Shown here in pieces: positions 35,534-43,922 of a stretch of 64,000 nucleotides of DNA (position 1 is the stretch's first letter; each line of letters starts with the position of its first letter). The DNA is from G963668655 sp963668655 (GTDB taxonomy: Bacteria > Myxococcota_A > SURF-8): positions 310,001 to 374,000 of the forward strand of contig CAXXPQ010000001.1 of NCBI GenBank assembly GCA_963668655.2, in the 5' to 3' direction. The translations under genes were made by a program, and so were the position numbers. The notes beneath the pieces were generated by a model. It was not told the origin of the DNA. It saw only the letters and a program-made list of their open reading frames with translations, and searched no databases.

Positions 35534-37563
35534 GGAGAGGCTCCCTTGCTGTTTTCCGGAGTTGAATGTGCGGGTTTTCCTTGTGATTCCTGCGTTTCTT
35601 CTTCCTTGCCCGCCTTTCGGACGCGCTCTTCCAGGGCGCGCAGTTCCGAATTGTCCGGGTAATCGCGTTCGAGGATTCGCAGCTTTTCCAGCGCGGCGGC
35701 GTAAAGCCCCAACTCGGCCCGCGTCACGATTTCAACCACACGATAAGGAAAACTTGTTCGAACGGCGTCTTTCAGGGGCTCCCGACGCGATCCGGCCACG
35801 AAACGATAGCGGAAATCCGCCAGAACTCGAAGAATTTCCGCCTGTTTCGGGTGGCCGGGAAAGTGTTTCAGCCAGGCGCGGGCGACTTCTTTCCAATCCT
35901 CTCGATCCAGAAACGCGGCGCAAAGCGTCCATCCGGCCGCGCTTCCGAAATCCTTCGGATCCAGGGAAGCCAAGCGTTTGTAAAGAATCAGGGCTTCCTC
36001 GGCCCGATCCGGCGTCCATTGGGCGGCGAAATGCCGCATGAGTTCCCCCTGTTCTTGCCGGAATTTTTCGATGAACGCGGGCTTGGTCATGGCGGGAAGG
36101 CGGTCCCAGGCGTCCAGCGCGGCCCCGGGTTCTCCGGCGGCCAGAAGCGCCTTGCCGAGCCATTGCAGAATATCCGGTTCCAGATGGCCGATATCGAAAG
36201 CTCGGCTCAGCACGACGGCGGATTCGAGGTAGCGACCCTGGGCGTACAGAAACTTGCCGTATCCGTGCAGGGCGTTGGCCGCCCGGGGCGAGTTTTCCGC
36301 CAGGTGGAAAAAGAGCGTCGGATTGTCCTTATAGCGGGGCGCGATCCTCGCCTGATAGACGAAGGATATCGCCAGGATGGGCAGCAGAAGCCCTGGGAGC
36401 AGACGCCTGTCTTTTCCTAATCGTTCCAGGATCATGCGAGCCGTCGCTACGATAGCCAGGGAGAGCCCCGCCCCTGGCAGAAACAGGCAGCGGTCCGCGA
36501 AAATCACCGTGACCGTGACGAAGGCCTGGGTCACCGGCAAAAGCCAGACCACGAACCAGGCCAGACCGAAGGCCGCCGTTCGTCGTCGGCGGAGAGCCCA
36601 CAAGGCGGGAACCGCCACCGCCAGAAGCGCCAGCCAGACGAGCGCTAGAAAGACTTCGTGCCCAGGACCGAAAACGGGAAGTTGGTCGTAGGTCCATTCC
36701 ATGGGTTGGGGAAACGGAACGAGAAAGCGGTGAAAATAGGCCAGGAGCAGCCAGCCGGTATTCAGATGCCGGTATATTGCCGGGAAATTCACCGTGGGAT
36801 TGAAGAGATAAGGCACCTCGCGGGAAAAGCCTCCCAGCGCGTTCCAGCGCAGCAGGGTATACAGCCCGAAGGCCAGGAAACACAAGAGAAGAAGCCGGCC
36901 AAGTTTCGTGAATACCTGCCGAATATCCATTTCCACGCCCGGAGCGAAGCGCCAGGCCAATACCAGGACCACCGGCGCGGCCAGGGCGTCTTCCTTGGAC
37001 AGAAGCGCCAGAAAAAACAGCAGGCCGCCCCCAAGGATCCGCCGCGGCGAAAGCCTTTCTCCGGGGGCGAGCAAACAGAGAAAACCCAGGGAAAACACGC
37101 CCGAAAGCAGGGCCGAGCGCTGGACGATATTGAAGGTCACTTCCGCGTTGACGGGGTGCAGCACGAAGAGCAGCGCCGCCAGAAAGGGGACTGGAAAGGG
37201 CTCGAAACGCCGGAAAAAGATGAAAGCCAGCCAGCCGGCCAATACCAGTAAAAGGCCGTTGGTCAGATGGAAAAACCAGGCCGCGTTCGGAAGTATCCGC
37301 CATTGCAGAAGAAAACTGAGCGTCATCAGTGGGCGATAAGTGCCGCTGTTGGGAATTCCGTGATTTCCCCAGATATCCGTACCGAAAACCTCCGAAACGC
37401 GGCCTTCCGTAACCACCGGGTTTTCGTGCAGTACGAAGTCGTCGTCGTACACGAAGCCGTTGCCGATTCCCGCCGCCTGAACGACGAGCACGGCCAGGGC
37501 GATCCAGAAATAGGCTCGATATCCGCCGAAAAGGCGGCTTTGCTGTGTTTGTATCGATTCCAT
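35530..37563 (-). CDS. TMTC-like membrane protein with TPR tail
   Basis: A 677-residue protein. About ten helices cover residues 15-420. An early acidic loop is VYDDDFVLHENPVV, then SGTYRPLMTLSFLLQWR, then LHPVNAEVTFNIVQRSALL, the pattern of the DUF1736/TMTC family of protein O-mannosyl-type transferases. The last 230 residues are tetratricopeptide-like helices (ALHGYGKFLYAQGRYLESAVVL). A similar protein is at 43923-45755. It probably attaches sugar to secreted proteins or a polymer. I chose the ATG at 37563 because a candidate extended -10 box at 37597-37605 would leave almost no leader before 37587, the alternative start. The stop overlaps the deacetylase ATG. Confidence 0.82.
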   Translation of the reverse strand: MESIQTQQSRLFGGYRAYFWIALAVLVVQAAGIGNGFVYDDDFVLHENPVVTEGRVSEVFGTDIWGNHGIPNSGTYRPLMTLSFLLQWRILPNAAWFFHLTNGLLLVLAGWLAFIFFRRFEPFPVPFLAALLFVLHPVNAEVTFNIVQRSALLSGVFSLGFLCLLAPGERLSPRRILGGGLLFFLALLSKEDALAAPVVLVLAWRFAPGVEMDIRQVFTKLGRLLLLCFLAFGLYTLLRWNALGGFSREVPYLFNPTVNFPAIYRHLNTGWLLLAYFHRFLVPFPQPMEWTYDQLPVFGPGHEVFLALVWLALLAVAVPALWALRRRRTAAFGLAWFVVWLLPVTQAFVTVTVIFADRCLFLPGAGLSLAIVATARMILERLGKDRRLLPGLLLPILAISFVYQARIAPRYKDNPTLFFHLAENSPRAANALHGYGKFLYAQGRYLESAVVLSRAFDIGHLEPDILQWLGKALLAAGEPGAALDAWDRLPAMTKPAFIEKFRQEQGELMRHFAAQWTPDRAEEALILYKRLASLDPKDFGSAAGWTLCAAFLDREDWKEVARAWLKHFPGHPKQAEILRVLADFRYRFVAGSRREPLKDAVRTSFPYRVVEIVTRAELGLYAAALEKLRILERDYPDNSELRALEERVRKAGKEEETQESQGKPAHSTPENSKGASP

Positions 37564-38026
37564 CGGTTTCCGTTCGTCCAGACTCATCCGGTCGGCAGTA
37601 TACCACCAACGAGCCCGAATCGCGAAATTCGCTCGTCTCGTAAAGACGTTCGGGTTTCCGTTCGTTCGGAACGAAAGGCATGGAATTCTCCTTTGGAAAC
37701 GGGAGGAACCATCGGGTTCGATGAGCCGCAAGTCATAGAAATTAATTGACTAATTCACTCGTGATGCTATACTGTGCGCCCTTGGCTCGGCTGAAATCGA
37801 AAGCGGCGGCCTGGCAGCAAGCGCCGAAGTAATTTCAGATATTTATCCGTAGATCGGCATCCCCGGGGCGTCTTCGGGGGGCGGTTGAGCCCGGCTCGGT
37901 CGTTCGAAGGGTGGCCGTCGGGCAAGGGCGGATCACGATTCGGACGCGGGTCCGGGCGGCGCATGCCAGACGCGAAAACGGAAGCGGGAATCCACAAATC
38001 CAAGGCGTAGGATATTAGCCAGACTC
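37564..38026. other. Divergent region before the GltJ-like gene
   Basis: About 460 bases with no supported gene. The minus strand has TGGTATACT (37597-37605), a possible extended -10. The plus strand has a strong promoter at 37746-37773. The roughly 245-base plus-strand leader down to the ATG at 38027 has GC-rich stems (for example near 37860-37885) but fits no riboswitch I recognise. Confidence 0.5.
37746..37773 (+). promoter_or_regulatory. Sigma-70 promoter of the GltJ-like gene and salvage operon
   Basis: TTGACT, 16 bases, TATACT. The predicted start is near 37780, giving a long leader of about 245 bases. Confidence 0.65.
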
Positions 38027-40606
38027 ATGATCTTCAGTTGCCCACATTGCATGGCCGATTGCCCGATACCGGACGAAAAGCTGGCCAACCGCATTCTCAA
38101 GGTCCGCTGCCGGGAATGCAAGCACATCTTCTACGTCAAGGATCCCGACCTCGACGAACAGGCCGCCGAGCCCCTTCAGGCCCCCGCGCCGGTGGAAGAG
38201 GAAATCTGGTTCTACGGTCTTGACCAGGAAACCTACGGCCCGGTGACGCCTTCCGTTTTGTACGCCATGATTCAAAACCGCCAGTTGGACGGAAATTCCC
38301 TGGTCTGGCACGACGGCATGGAGGAATGGGCGGAGTTGGGGCGGATTCCCGAACTGGCCCAGGTGCTTGCCGCCGTATCCGCGCCCGGATCGGACCTGGT
38401 TGCTCCCGGCCTGGATGAACTGCCCCCGGAAGAGGCGCCTCCGCCCCAGTCCGATCCCATGGCCTTGCTGGAGAATGATGGCGGCGAGGAAGAGGGACTC
38501 CAGGTGGATCTGGAGCAGGAGGAAGAGGAAGACATCATCCGCGCACTGATGGAGGAAGAGGAACAACTCCAGAAGGAGCGCGAGGAAAAGCTCGAACGGA
38601 TACGCCGAAAAAAAGAAGAAGAACGCAAGGCCAGGGAAGAGGAAGAGCGCAAGGCCAAGGAAGAAGAAGAACGGAAGGCCAAGGAAGAAGAAGAGCGCAA
38701 GGCCAGGGAAGAGGAAGAACACAAGGCCAGGGAAGAAGAAAAGCGCAAGGCCAAGGAAGAAGAAGAACGGAAGGCCAAGGAAGAAGAAGAGCGCAAGGCC
38801 AAGGAAGAAGAAGAGCGCAAGGCCAGGGAAGAGAAAGAACGTAAGGCCAAGGAAGAAGAAGAACGCAAGGCCAGGGAAGAGGAAGAGCGCAAGGCCAAGG
38901 AAGAAGAAGAACGGAAGGCCAAGGAAGAAGAAGAGCGCAAGGCCAGGGAAGAGGAAGAACACAAGGCCAGGGAAGAAGAAAAGCGCAAGGCCAAGGAAGA
39001 AGAAGAACGGAAGGCCAAGGAAGAAGAAGAGCGCAAGGCCAAGGAAGAAGAAGAGCGCAAGGCCAGGGAAGAGAAAGAACGTAAGGCCAAGGAAGAAGAA
39101 GAACGCAAGGCCAGGGAAGAGGAAGAGCGCAAGGCCAAGGAAGAAGAAGAACGGAAGGCCAAGGAAGAAGAAGAGCGCAAGGCCAGGGAAGAGGAAGAAC
39201 ACAAGGCCAGGGAAGAAGAAAAGCGCAAGGCCAAGGAAGAAGAAGAACGGAAGGCCAAGGAAGAAGAAGAGCGCAAGGCCAAGGAAGAAGAAGAGCGCAA
39301 GGCCAGGGAAGAGGAAGAACGTAAGGCCAGGGAAGAAGAAGAACGTAAGGCCAAAGAAGAGGAAGAACGCAAAGCCAAGGAAGAGGAAGAACGCAAGGCC
39401 AAGGAAGAAGAAGAGCGCAAGGCCAGGGAAGAAGAAGAACGTAAGGCCAAAGAAGAGGAAGAACGCAAAGCCAAGGAAGAAGAAGAACGGAAGCTCAAGG
39501 AAGAAGAAGAGCGCAAGGCCAAGGAAGAAGAGGCCGAACTTCAGAAAGCGCTTGAAGAAGAGCGCCTGCGTGAGGAAGAAGCGGAAATCCAGGCCGCGCT
39601 TGAAAAAGAACGTACCGCCGAGGTCGAAAAGAAAACTCCGGCCAAGGTTGAAAAAGATAAAGACAAGAAAAAGAAGAAAGAGGAAAAGAAACCGGCCGCA
39701 CGGCGAAAGATGACGGCCGAGCAGATCCGGGCGCATGCCAAGGAGCAGGCCCAGATCAAGACCACTCGCATGATGGAAGCCCAGGCCGCCAAGGAAGCCG
39801 CCGCCCCGGCTCCTGCGCCCCGGCCCGTGGCGGCTCCGCCCAAGAAAAGTCAGGCGGGCCTGTTTATCGGAGCGGGACTTGGACTGGTGGGTATCCTGAT
39901 CGGCGTCATCATCGCGCTTTCAGGCGGCAAGGATGCTCCGGTGGAAAAGGTCGAACTGGAGGCGGACAAGAACCTTTTCGCCATACAGAAAACCGAATCC
40001 GAAACGCCCCCCGAGGAAAAACCCGCCCCGAAGGAGCCCGACGCGAAGGAAGAAGTCGCCCAAAACGTGGAAGAGGCGGTTAAGGAAAAGGCCAAGACTC
40101 CCGAAAAAAACGCAAAGGCGGCGAGCAGCGAAGTGGAGGCCATGCGAAAGGCGCTGGAGGAGGGCAATCCCAAGAAAGAAAAACCCAAGACCGTTGCATC
40201 CGGAAACGGACAGAAAAAAGACTCCGGCACGCGGCTGTCCACCAGCGGCATGGAAATGCCCACCATTCCCACTCTGGGATCTTCGTCCGGCGGCAATGAC
40301 GATCCCTTCCTGCCCAAAACCCTGACCCAGGCGCAGATCAAAAGCGTGGTCAATCGCAACCAGGCTCGGGTCAAGTTCTGTTACGACAAGCAGCTTCGCG
40401 TCAATCCGAACATGTCCGGAAAGCTCATCGTAAGCTGGACCATCGAAGGATCCGGGGCGGTGAGTTCGGTGGAGATCGCCTCGCGGCGTTTTCGCAATTC
40501 CATGCTGGGCTCCTGCCTGTCGGACGCCATTCTCAAGTGGCGTTTTCCGCGCTTTTCCGGAGAGCCCATTACGGTGGATTATCCGTTTATCCTGATATCT
40601 CACTGA
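38027..40606 (+). CDS. GltJ/AgmX-like protein with giant charged repeat
   Basis: An 859-residue protein. It has a zinc ribbon (CPHC near residue 5 and CREC near 28), then a GYF_2 domain near 60-112 (WFYGLDQETYGPVTPSVL). Residues 195-501 are an unbroken KAKEEEER/KAREEEER repeat that should form a long rigid helix. A membrane helix AGLFIGAGLGLVGILIGVII follows near 609-630, then an acidic linker. The last 95 residues are a TonB-like AgmX/PglI C-terminal domain (NRNQARVKFCYDKQLRVNP). Domain order matches GltJ of Myxococcus, which links a cytoplasmic motor to the outer membrane, except for the inserted repeat. The ribosome site is poor. No other glt gene is nearby. Confidence 0.85.
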   Translation: MIFSCPHCMADCPIPDEKLANRILKVRCRECKHIFYVKDPDLDEQAAEPLQAPAPVEEEIWFYGLDQETYGPVTPSVLYAMIQNRQLDGNSLVWHDGMEEWAELGRIPELAQVLAAVSAPGSDLVAPGLDELPPEEAPPPQSDPMALLENDGGEEEGLQVDLEQEEEEDIIRALMEEEEQLQKEREEKLERIRRKKEEERKAREEEERKAKEEEERKAKEEEERKAREEEEHKAREEEKRKAKEEEERKAKEEEERKAKEEEERKAREEKERKAKEEEERKAREEEERKAKEEEERKAKEEEERKAREEEEHKAREEEKRKAKEEEERKAKEEEERKAKEEEERKAREEKERKAKEEEERKAREEEERKAKEEEERKAKEEEERKAREEEEHKAREEEKRKAKEEEERKAKEEEERKAKEEEERKAREEEERKAREEEERKAKEEEERKAKEEEERKAKEEEERKAREEEERKAKEEEERKAKEEEERKLKEEEERKAKEEEAELQKALEEERLREEEAEIQAALEKERTAEVEKKTPAKVEKDKDKKKKKEEKKPAARRKMTAEQIRAHAKEQAQIKTTRMMEAQAAKEAAAPAPAPRPVAAPPKKSQAGLFIGAGLGLVGILIGVIIALSGGKDAPVEKVELEADKNLFAIQKTESETPPEEKPAPKEPDAKEEVAQNVEEAVKEKAKTPEKNAKAASSEVEAMRKALEEGNPKKEKPKTVASGNGQKKDSGTRLSTSGMEMPTIPTLGSSSGGNDDPFLPKTLTQAQIKSVVNRNQARVKFCYDKQLRVNPNMSGKLIVSWTIEGSGAVSSVEIASRRFRNSMLGSCLSDAILKWRFPRFSGEPITVDYPFILISH
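38613..39313. repeat. 240-bp higher-order tandem repeat
   Basis: The sequence is identical to itself at a shift of exactly 240 bases from 38613 to 39313, i.e. 2.9 copies without a single difference. Each 240-bp block holds ten 24-bp monomers encoding KAKEEEER-like octads. Degenerate monomers extend to about 39531. Confidence 0.95.
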
Positions 40607-40639
40607 TTCTGAAGCGGTTTTCAAAAAAAGGAGGGCCCC

Positions 40640-41452
40640 ATGCCCGCGCGTCTGACCGATTCGACCCTTGCGAGCATCGAACGGATGAAGGAAGAGTTTG
40701 CCCGGTCCCTGGGGCCGGATGCGAAATTCCCGGACGATCGCTCTGGTGAAAAGTCCCCCTATTTTCAGGAGCTTGCGCCGGAGATCCTGGAAGCCATCGC
40801 CGCCGGAAACGGACGGGAACACCTGGCGAAAACCATCGACCACACCATTCTGAAACCGGAGGCGCGACCCGGACAGATCGAGACGCTCTGTCGGGAAGCG
40901 GCGGAAAACGGCTTCGCGGCGGTCTGTGTCAACGGCGGATACATCTCTCTGGCGAAAACGGTCTTATCCGACGCGGCGGTGGACCTGGCGGCCGTCGTCG
41001 GATTTCCCCTGGGACAAATGGCCACGAAGGCCAAGGTGTTCGAGACGAAGCTGGCCGTAGAGGACGGCGCCACGGAAATCGATATGGTGCTGAACGTCGG
41101 TTGGCTGAAGGATAAAAAATATAAAGAGGTCTTCGAGGATATCCGCCTCGTGGTGGAAGCCGCCGGAGTTCCCGTGAAGGTGATCCTGGAGACCTGCCTT
41201 TTGACCGAGGAAGAGAAGATCGCGACCTGTCTGCTTTCCGCGTTCGCAAAGGCGGCCTTCGTGAAGACGTCCACCGGATTTTCCTCCGGAGGAGCCACGG
41301 AAGCGGATGTGGCGCTCATGCGCGCCGTGGTGGGTTCCTCTCTGGGGGTGAAGGCATCGGGCGGCGTCAAGGATTTCGCCGGGGCCGTGGCCATGCTGGA
41401 GGCCGGAGCCAACCGCATCGGCACCAGTTCCGGTCTGGCCATCGTGGGATGA
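40640..41452 (+). CDS. deoC: Deoxyribose-phosphate aldolase
   Basis: A 270-residue class I aldolase that splits 2-deoxyribose-5-phosphate into glyceraldehyde-3-phosphate and acetaldehyde. The Schiff-base Lys is in AFVKTSTGFSSGGAT near residue 210. Supporting blocks are AKTIDHTILKPEA, VVGFPLGQ and VKASGGVKDF. An N-terminal extension of about 45 residues precedes the usual barrel. AAAAAAAGGAGGGCCCC precedes the ATG. First gene of a nucleoside salvage run with the transporter and the phosphorylase. Confidence 0.96.
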   Translation: MPARLTDSTLASIERMKEEFARSLGPDAKFPDDRSGEKSPYFQELAPEILEAIAAGNGREHLAKTIDHTILKPEARPGQIETLCREAAENGFAAVCVNGGYISLAKTVLSDAAVDLAAVVGFPLGQMATKAKVFETKLAVEDGATEIDMVLNVGWLKDKKYKEVFEDIRLVVEAAGVPVKVILETCLLTEEEKIATCLLSAFAKAAFVKTSTGFSSGGATEADVALMRAVVGSSLGVKASGGVKDFAGAVAMLEAGANRIGTSSGLAIVG

Positions 41453-41456
41453 TCCC

Positions 41457-43052
41457 ATGAACGTACGCAAAACGGGAAAATCCGGACTTCGCCGTGTTCT
41501 GGAGGCCGTCTCCATCGCGGCGATTCTTTTTTGGGTCTTGCTGCTCGCCACCGGCATTCTGTCGGCACAGGGAGACGGCGACCGTCCGGACGGATCCGAA
41601 GCCGTCGTCGCTTCCGCCGCCGCAGCCGAGACGGAAACGGATGCACCGTCCGTTGCTCCTTCGCCTTCGGAAAGGCCGAATCCTCCGCCCGCTCTGAACC
41701 TGAAAGAGATGAAGAAAAAAGGGAGCGACGGCGATTTCCTCTCGCGCCTGGTCAGTTTGCTGGGGTTGGCGGTCATGCTCGGCTTGGCGCTGGCGCTCTC
41801 CGAGAAGCGGGGCGGAGTCGCCTGGAAGACGGTGGCCTGGGGCGTGGGACTGCAACTTGTCTTCGCCCTGATGATTCTGAAGACCGCGCCCGGACAGTGG
41901 GTCTTTCAGCAATTGACCGACGTGGTGAACGTCATTCTGGGCTTCACGGAGGAAGGCAGCCGCTTCATTTTCGGCAATCTGGTGAAGAACAACGTTCCCG
42001 TGGGGACGCCGCTGGGCGATCCCGCCATGGGGCCCATTCCGGAAAGCGGCATCACGGCCTATGCCGGAACGGGAGCCTTTTTCGCCTTCAACGTCCTGCC
42101 CGTCATCATTTTCTTCAGTTCGCTGATGTCCGTGCTGTATCACCTGCGTGTGATGCAGCTTCTGGTGGGCGGCGCGGCCTGGGTGATGCAGCGCACCTTG
42201 AAGACCAGCGGGGCCGAATCGCTTTCCGCCGCCGCCAATATTTTCGTGGGCATGACGGAAGCTCCCCTGGTGATCCGGCCCTACGTGGACCGCATGACCC
42301 GTTCGGAACTGATGGCCGTCATGACGGGCGGCTTCGCCACCATCGCGGGAAGCGTGCTGGCCGCTTACGTGGGCATGTTGCGCGGATCCTTCCCGGACAT
42401 CGCCGGACATCTCATCGCCGCCAGCGTCATGAGCGCCCCGGCGGCCCTGGTGATCGCCAAGATCCTTCTGCCCGAGACGGAAACGAGCCTGACGGCCGGG
42501 TCGGTGAAGATGAAAGTGGAGCGCACGGCCGCCAACGTCATCGACGCCGCCGCCCAGGGCGCGGGAGACGGACTGAAGCTGGCGCTGAACATCGCCGCCA
42601 TGCTGCTGGCCTTCATCTCGCTGATTGCCATGATCAATTACGGGATCGGCTGGCTGGGCGGACTCGTGGGTTTGGAGGGACTGACCTTCCAGCAGATCCT
42701 CGGCTATCTTTTCTGGCCCCTGGCCTGGGTGATGGGCATCCCGGCCGCCGATTGTCTGGTGGCGGGCCAACTGTTGGCGGAGAAAACCGTGGTGAACGAA
42801 TTCGTCGCCTATCTCCACCTGGCGCAGATCGTCCAGAGCGGTCAGGCGGAGTTGTCGCACCGGAGTCTGGTGATTCTCACCTACGCCCTGTGCGGCTTCG
42901 CCAATTTCGGTTCCATCGCCATTCAACTGGGCGGCATCGGCGGCATTGCGCCTTCCCGGCGCGCCGATCTGGCGCGGCTGGGCCTGCGGGCCATGTTCGG
43001 AGGACTGCTGGCCGCCTTCATGACCGCCTGTATCGCGGGGATGATTCTATGA
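41457..43052 (+). CDS. Concentrative nucleoside transporter (NupC/CNT family)
   Basis: A 531-residue inner-membrane symporter that imports nucleosides with protons or sodium. After an unusual N-terminal helix and a proline- and alanine-rich stretch to about residue 90, the CNT core follows: WVFQQLTDVVNVILGFTEEGSRFIFG, TGAFFAFNVLPVIIFFSSL, NIFVGMTEAPLVIRPYV and LCGFANFGSIAIQLGG. It begins five bases after deoC and overlaps the phosphorylase start by ATGA, so the three genes import and degrade nucleosides together. Confidence 0.95.
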   Translation: MNVRKTGKSGLRRVLEAVSIAAILFWVLLLATGILSAQGDGDRPDGSEAVVASAAAAETETDAPSVAPSPSERPNPPPALNLKEMKKKGSDGDFLSRLVSLLGLAVMLGLALALSEKRGGVAWKTVAWGVGLQLVFALMILKTAPGQWVFQQLTDVVNVILGFTEEGSRFIFGNLVKNNVPVGTPLGDPAMGPIPESGITAYAGTGAFFAFNVLPVIIFFSSLMSVLYHLRVMQLLVGGAAWVMQRTLKTSGAESLSAAANIFVGMTEAPLVIRPYVDRMTRSELMAVMTGGFATIAGSVLAAYVGMLRGSFPDIAGHLIAASVMSAPAALVIAKILLPETETSLTAGSVKMKVERTAANVIDAAAQGAGDGLKLALNIAAMLLAFISLIAMINYGIGWLGGLVGLEGLTFQQILGYLFWPLAWVMGIPAADCLVAGQLLAEKTVVNEFVAYLHLAQIVQSGQAELSHRSLVILTYALCGFANFGSIAIQLGGIGGIAPSRRADLARLGLRAMFGGLLAAFMTACIAGMIL

Positions 43053-43870
43053 AAGAAATCGAACGCATCGACCGTTGCGCCTCCGAATTGAAATCCCGCT
43101 TCGGGAATCTTCCGGATCAGGCCATCATTCTGGGGTCTGGCTTGGGAGATTTCGCCGATCGGCTGGCCGACGCCCAGGCGCTGCCCTACGCCGAGATCGA
43201 AGGTTTTCCCCGCCCCACGGTGGAGGGCCATCGGGGCGAGCTCATCCGGGGAACGCTTTCCGGAAAACCGGTCCTGGTCATGGCGGGGCGTTTCCATTAT
43301 TACGAGGGCCATCCGCTGTCCACGGTGGTCTTTCCAGCCCGGGTGCTGGCCCGCGCGGGGGTGAAAAAGCTGTTCATCACCAACGCCGCCGGGGGTGTCA
43401 ATACCGGATTTTCTCCGGGCGACCTGATGCTGATCTCCGACCACCTGAATATCGCCGGGACGAATCCGCTCATGGGCGACAACTTGGACGAACTGGGTCC
43501 GCGCTTCCCCGATATGTCGGAAGTGTACGACCGGGATCTTCGGGAACTGGCGAAAGACATCGCGAAACGCCTGGGGATCGAGTTGAAAGAAGGCGTCTAC
43601 GCCTGGGGAACGGGGCCGTCCTATGAAACTCCGGCGGAGGTGCGCATGGCGCGCGCGCTGGGCGCGGACGCCGTGGGCATGTCCACCGTGCCCGAGGCCA
43701 TCGCCGCCAACCACGCCGGGCTGAAAATTCTGGGGATCTCCCTGATAACGAACATGGCCGCCGGTATTCTGGACCAGCCGCTGCATCATCGGGAAGTGGT
43801 GGAAACCGCTGCGAAAGCCGCCCGGCGCTTCGGCGCTCTGGTGGAAGGCATTTTGGCGGAAATGCCCTGA
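43049..43870 (+). CDS. Purine nucleoside phosphorylase
   Basis: A 273-residue trimeric-type (PNP/MTAP family) phosphorylase releasing purine bases and ribose- or deoxyribose-1-phosphate. Motifs include ILGSGLGDFADRL (phosphate site), GHRGELIRGTLSGKPVLVMAGRFHYYEGH, TNAAGGVN, GPSYETPAE and NMAAGI. The ATG at 43049 overlaps the transporter stop as ATGA; a much longer open frame upstream in this frame is antisense-free coding overlap with the transporter and not real. Together with deoC it feeds deoxyribose into glycolysis. Confidence 0.96.
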   Translation: MKEIERIDRCASELKSRFGNLPDQAIILGSGLGDFADRLADAQALPYAEIEGFPRPTVEGHRGELIRGTLSGKPVLVMAGRFHYYEGHPLSTVVFPARVLARAGVKKLFITNAAGGVNTGFSPGDLMLISDHLNIAGTNPLMGDNLDELGPRFPDMSEVYDRDLRELAKDIAKRLGIELKEGVYAWGTGPSYETPAEVRMARALGADAVGMSTVPEAIAANHAGLKILGISLITNMAAGILDQPLHHREVVETAAKAARRFGALVEGILAEMP

Positions 43871-43922
43871 GAAAAACCGCTTCCTTCCGTCTTTTACCGC
43901 TTTTCGGTGCGGTTGACGGCGG

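Noticed and set aside
38613..39531. CRISPR array
   Set aside because: Repeats are contiguous 24-bp units in frame within a gene, with no unique spacers.
38015..39736. Long minus-strand open frame, Phe/Leu/Gly-rich
   Set aside because: It is the antisense reading of the Glu/Lys repeat of the GltJ-like gene; the composition is forced by the repeat and it has no start signal.
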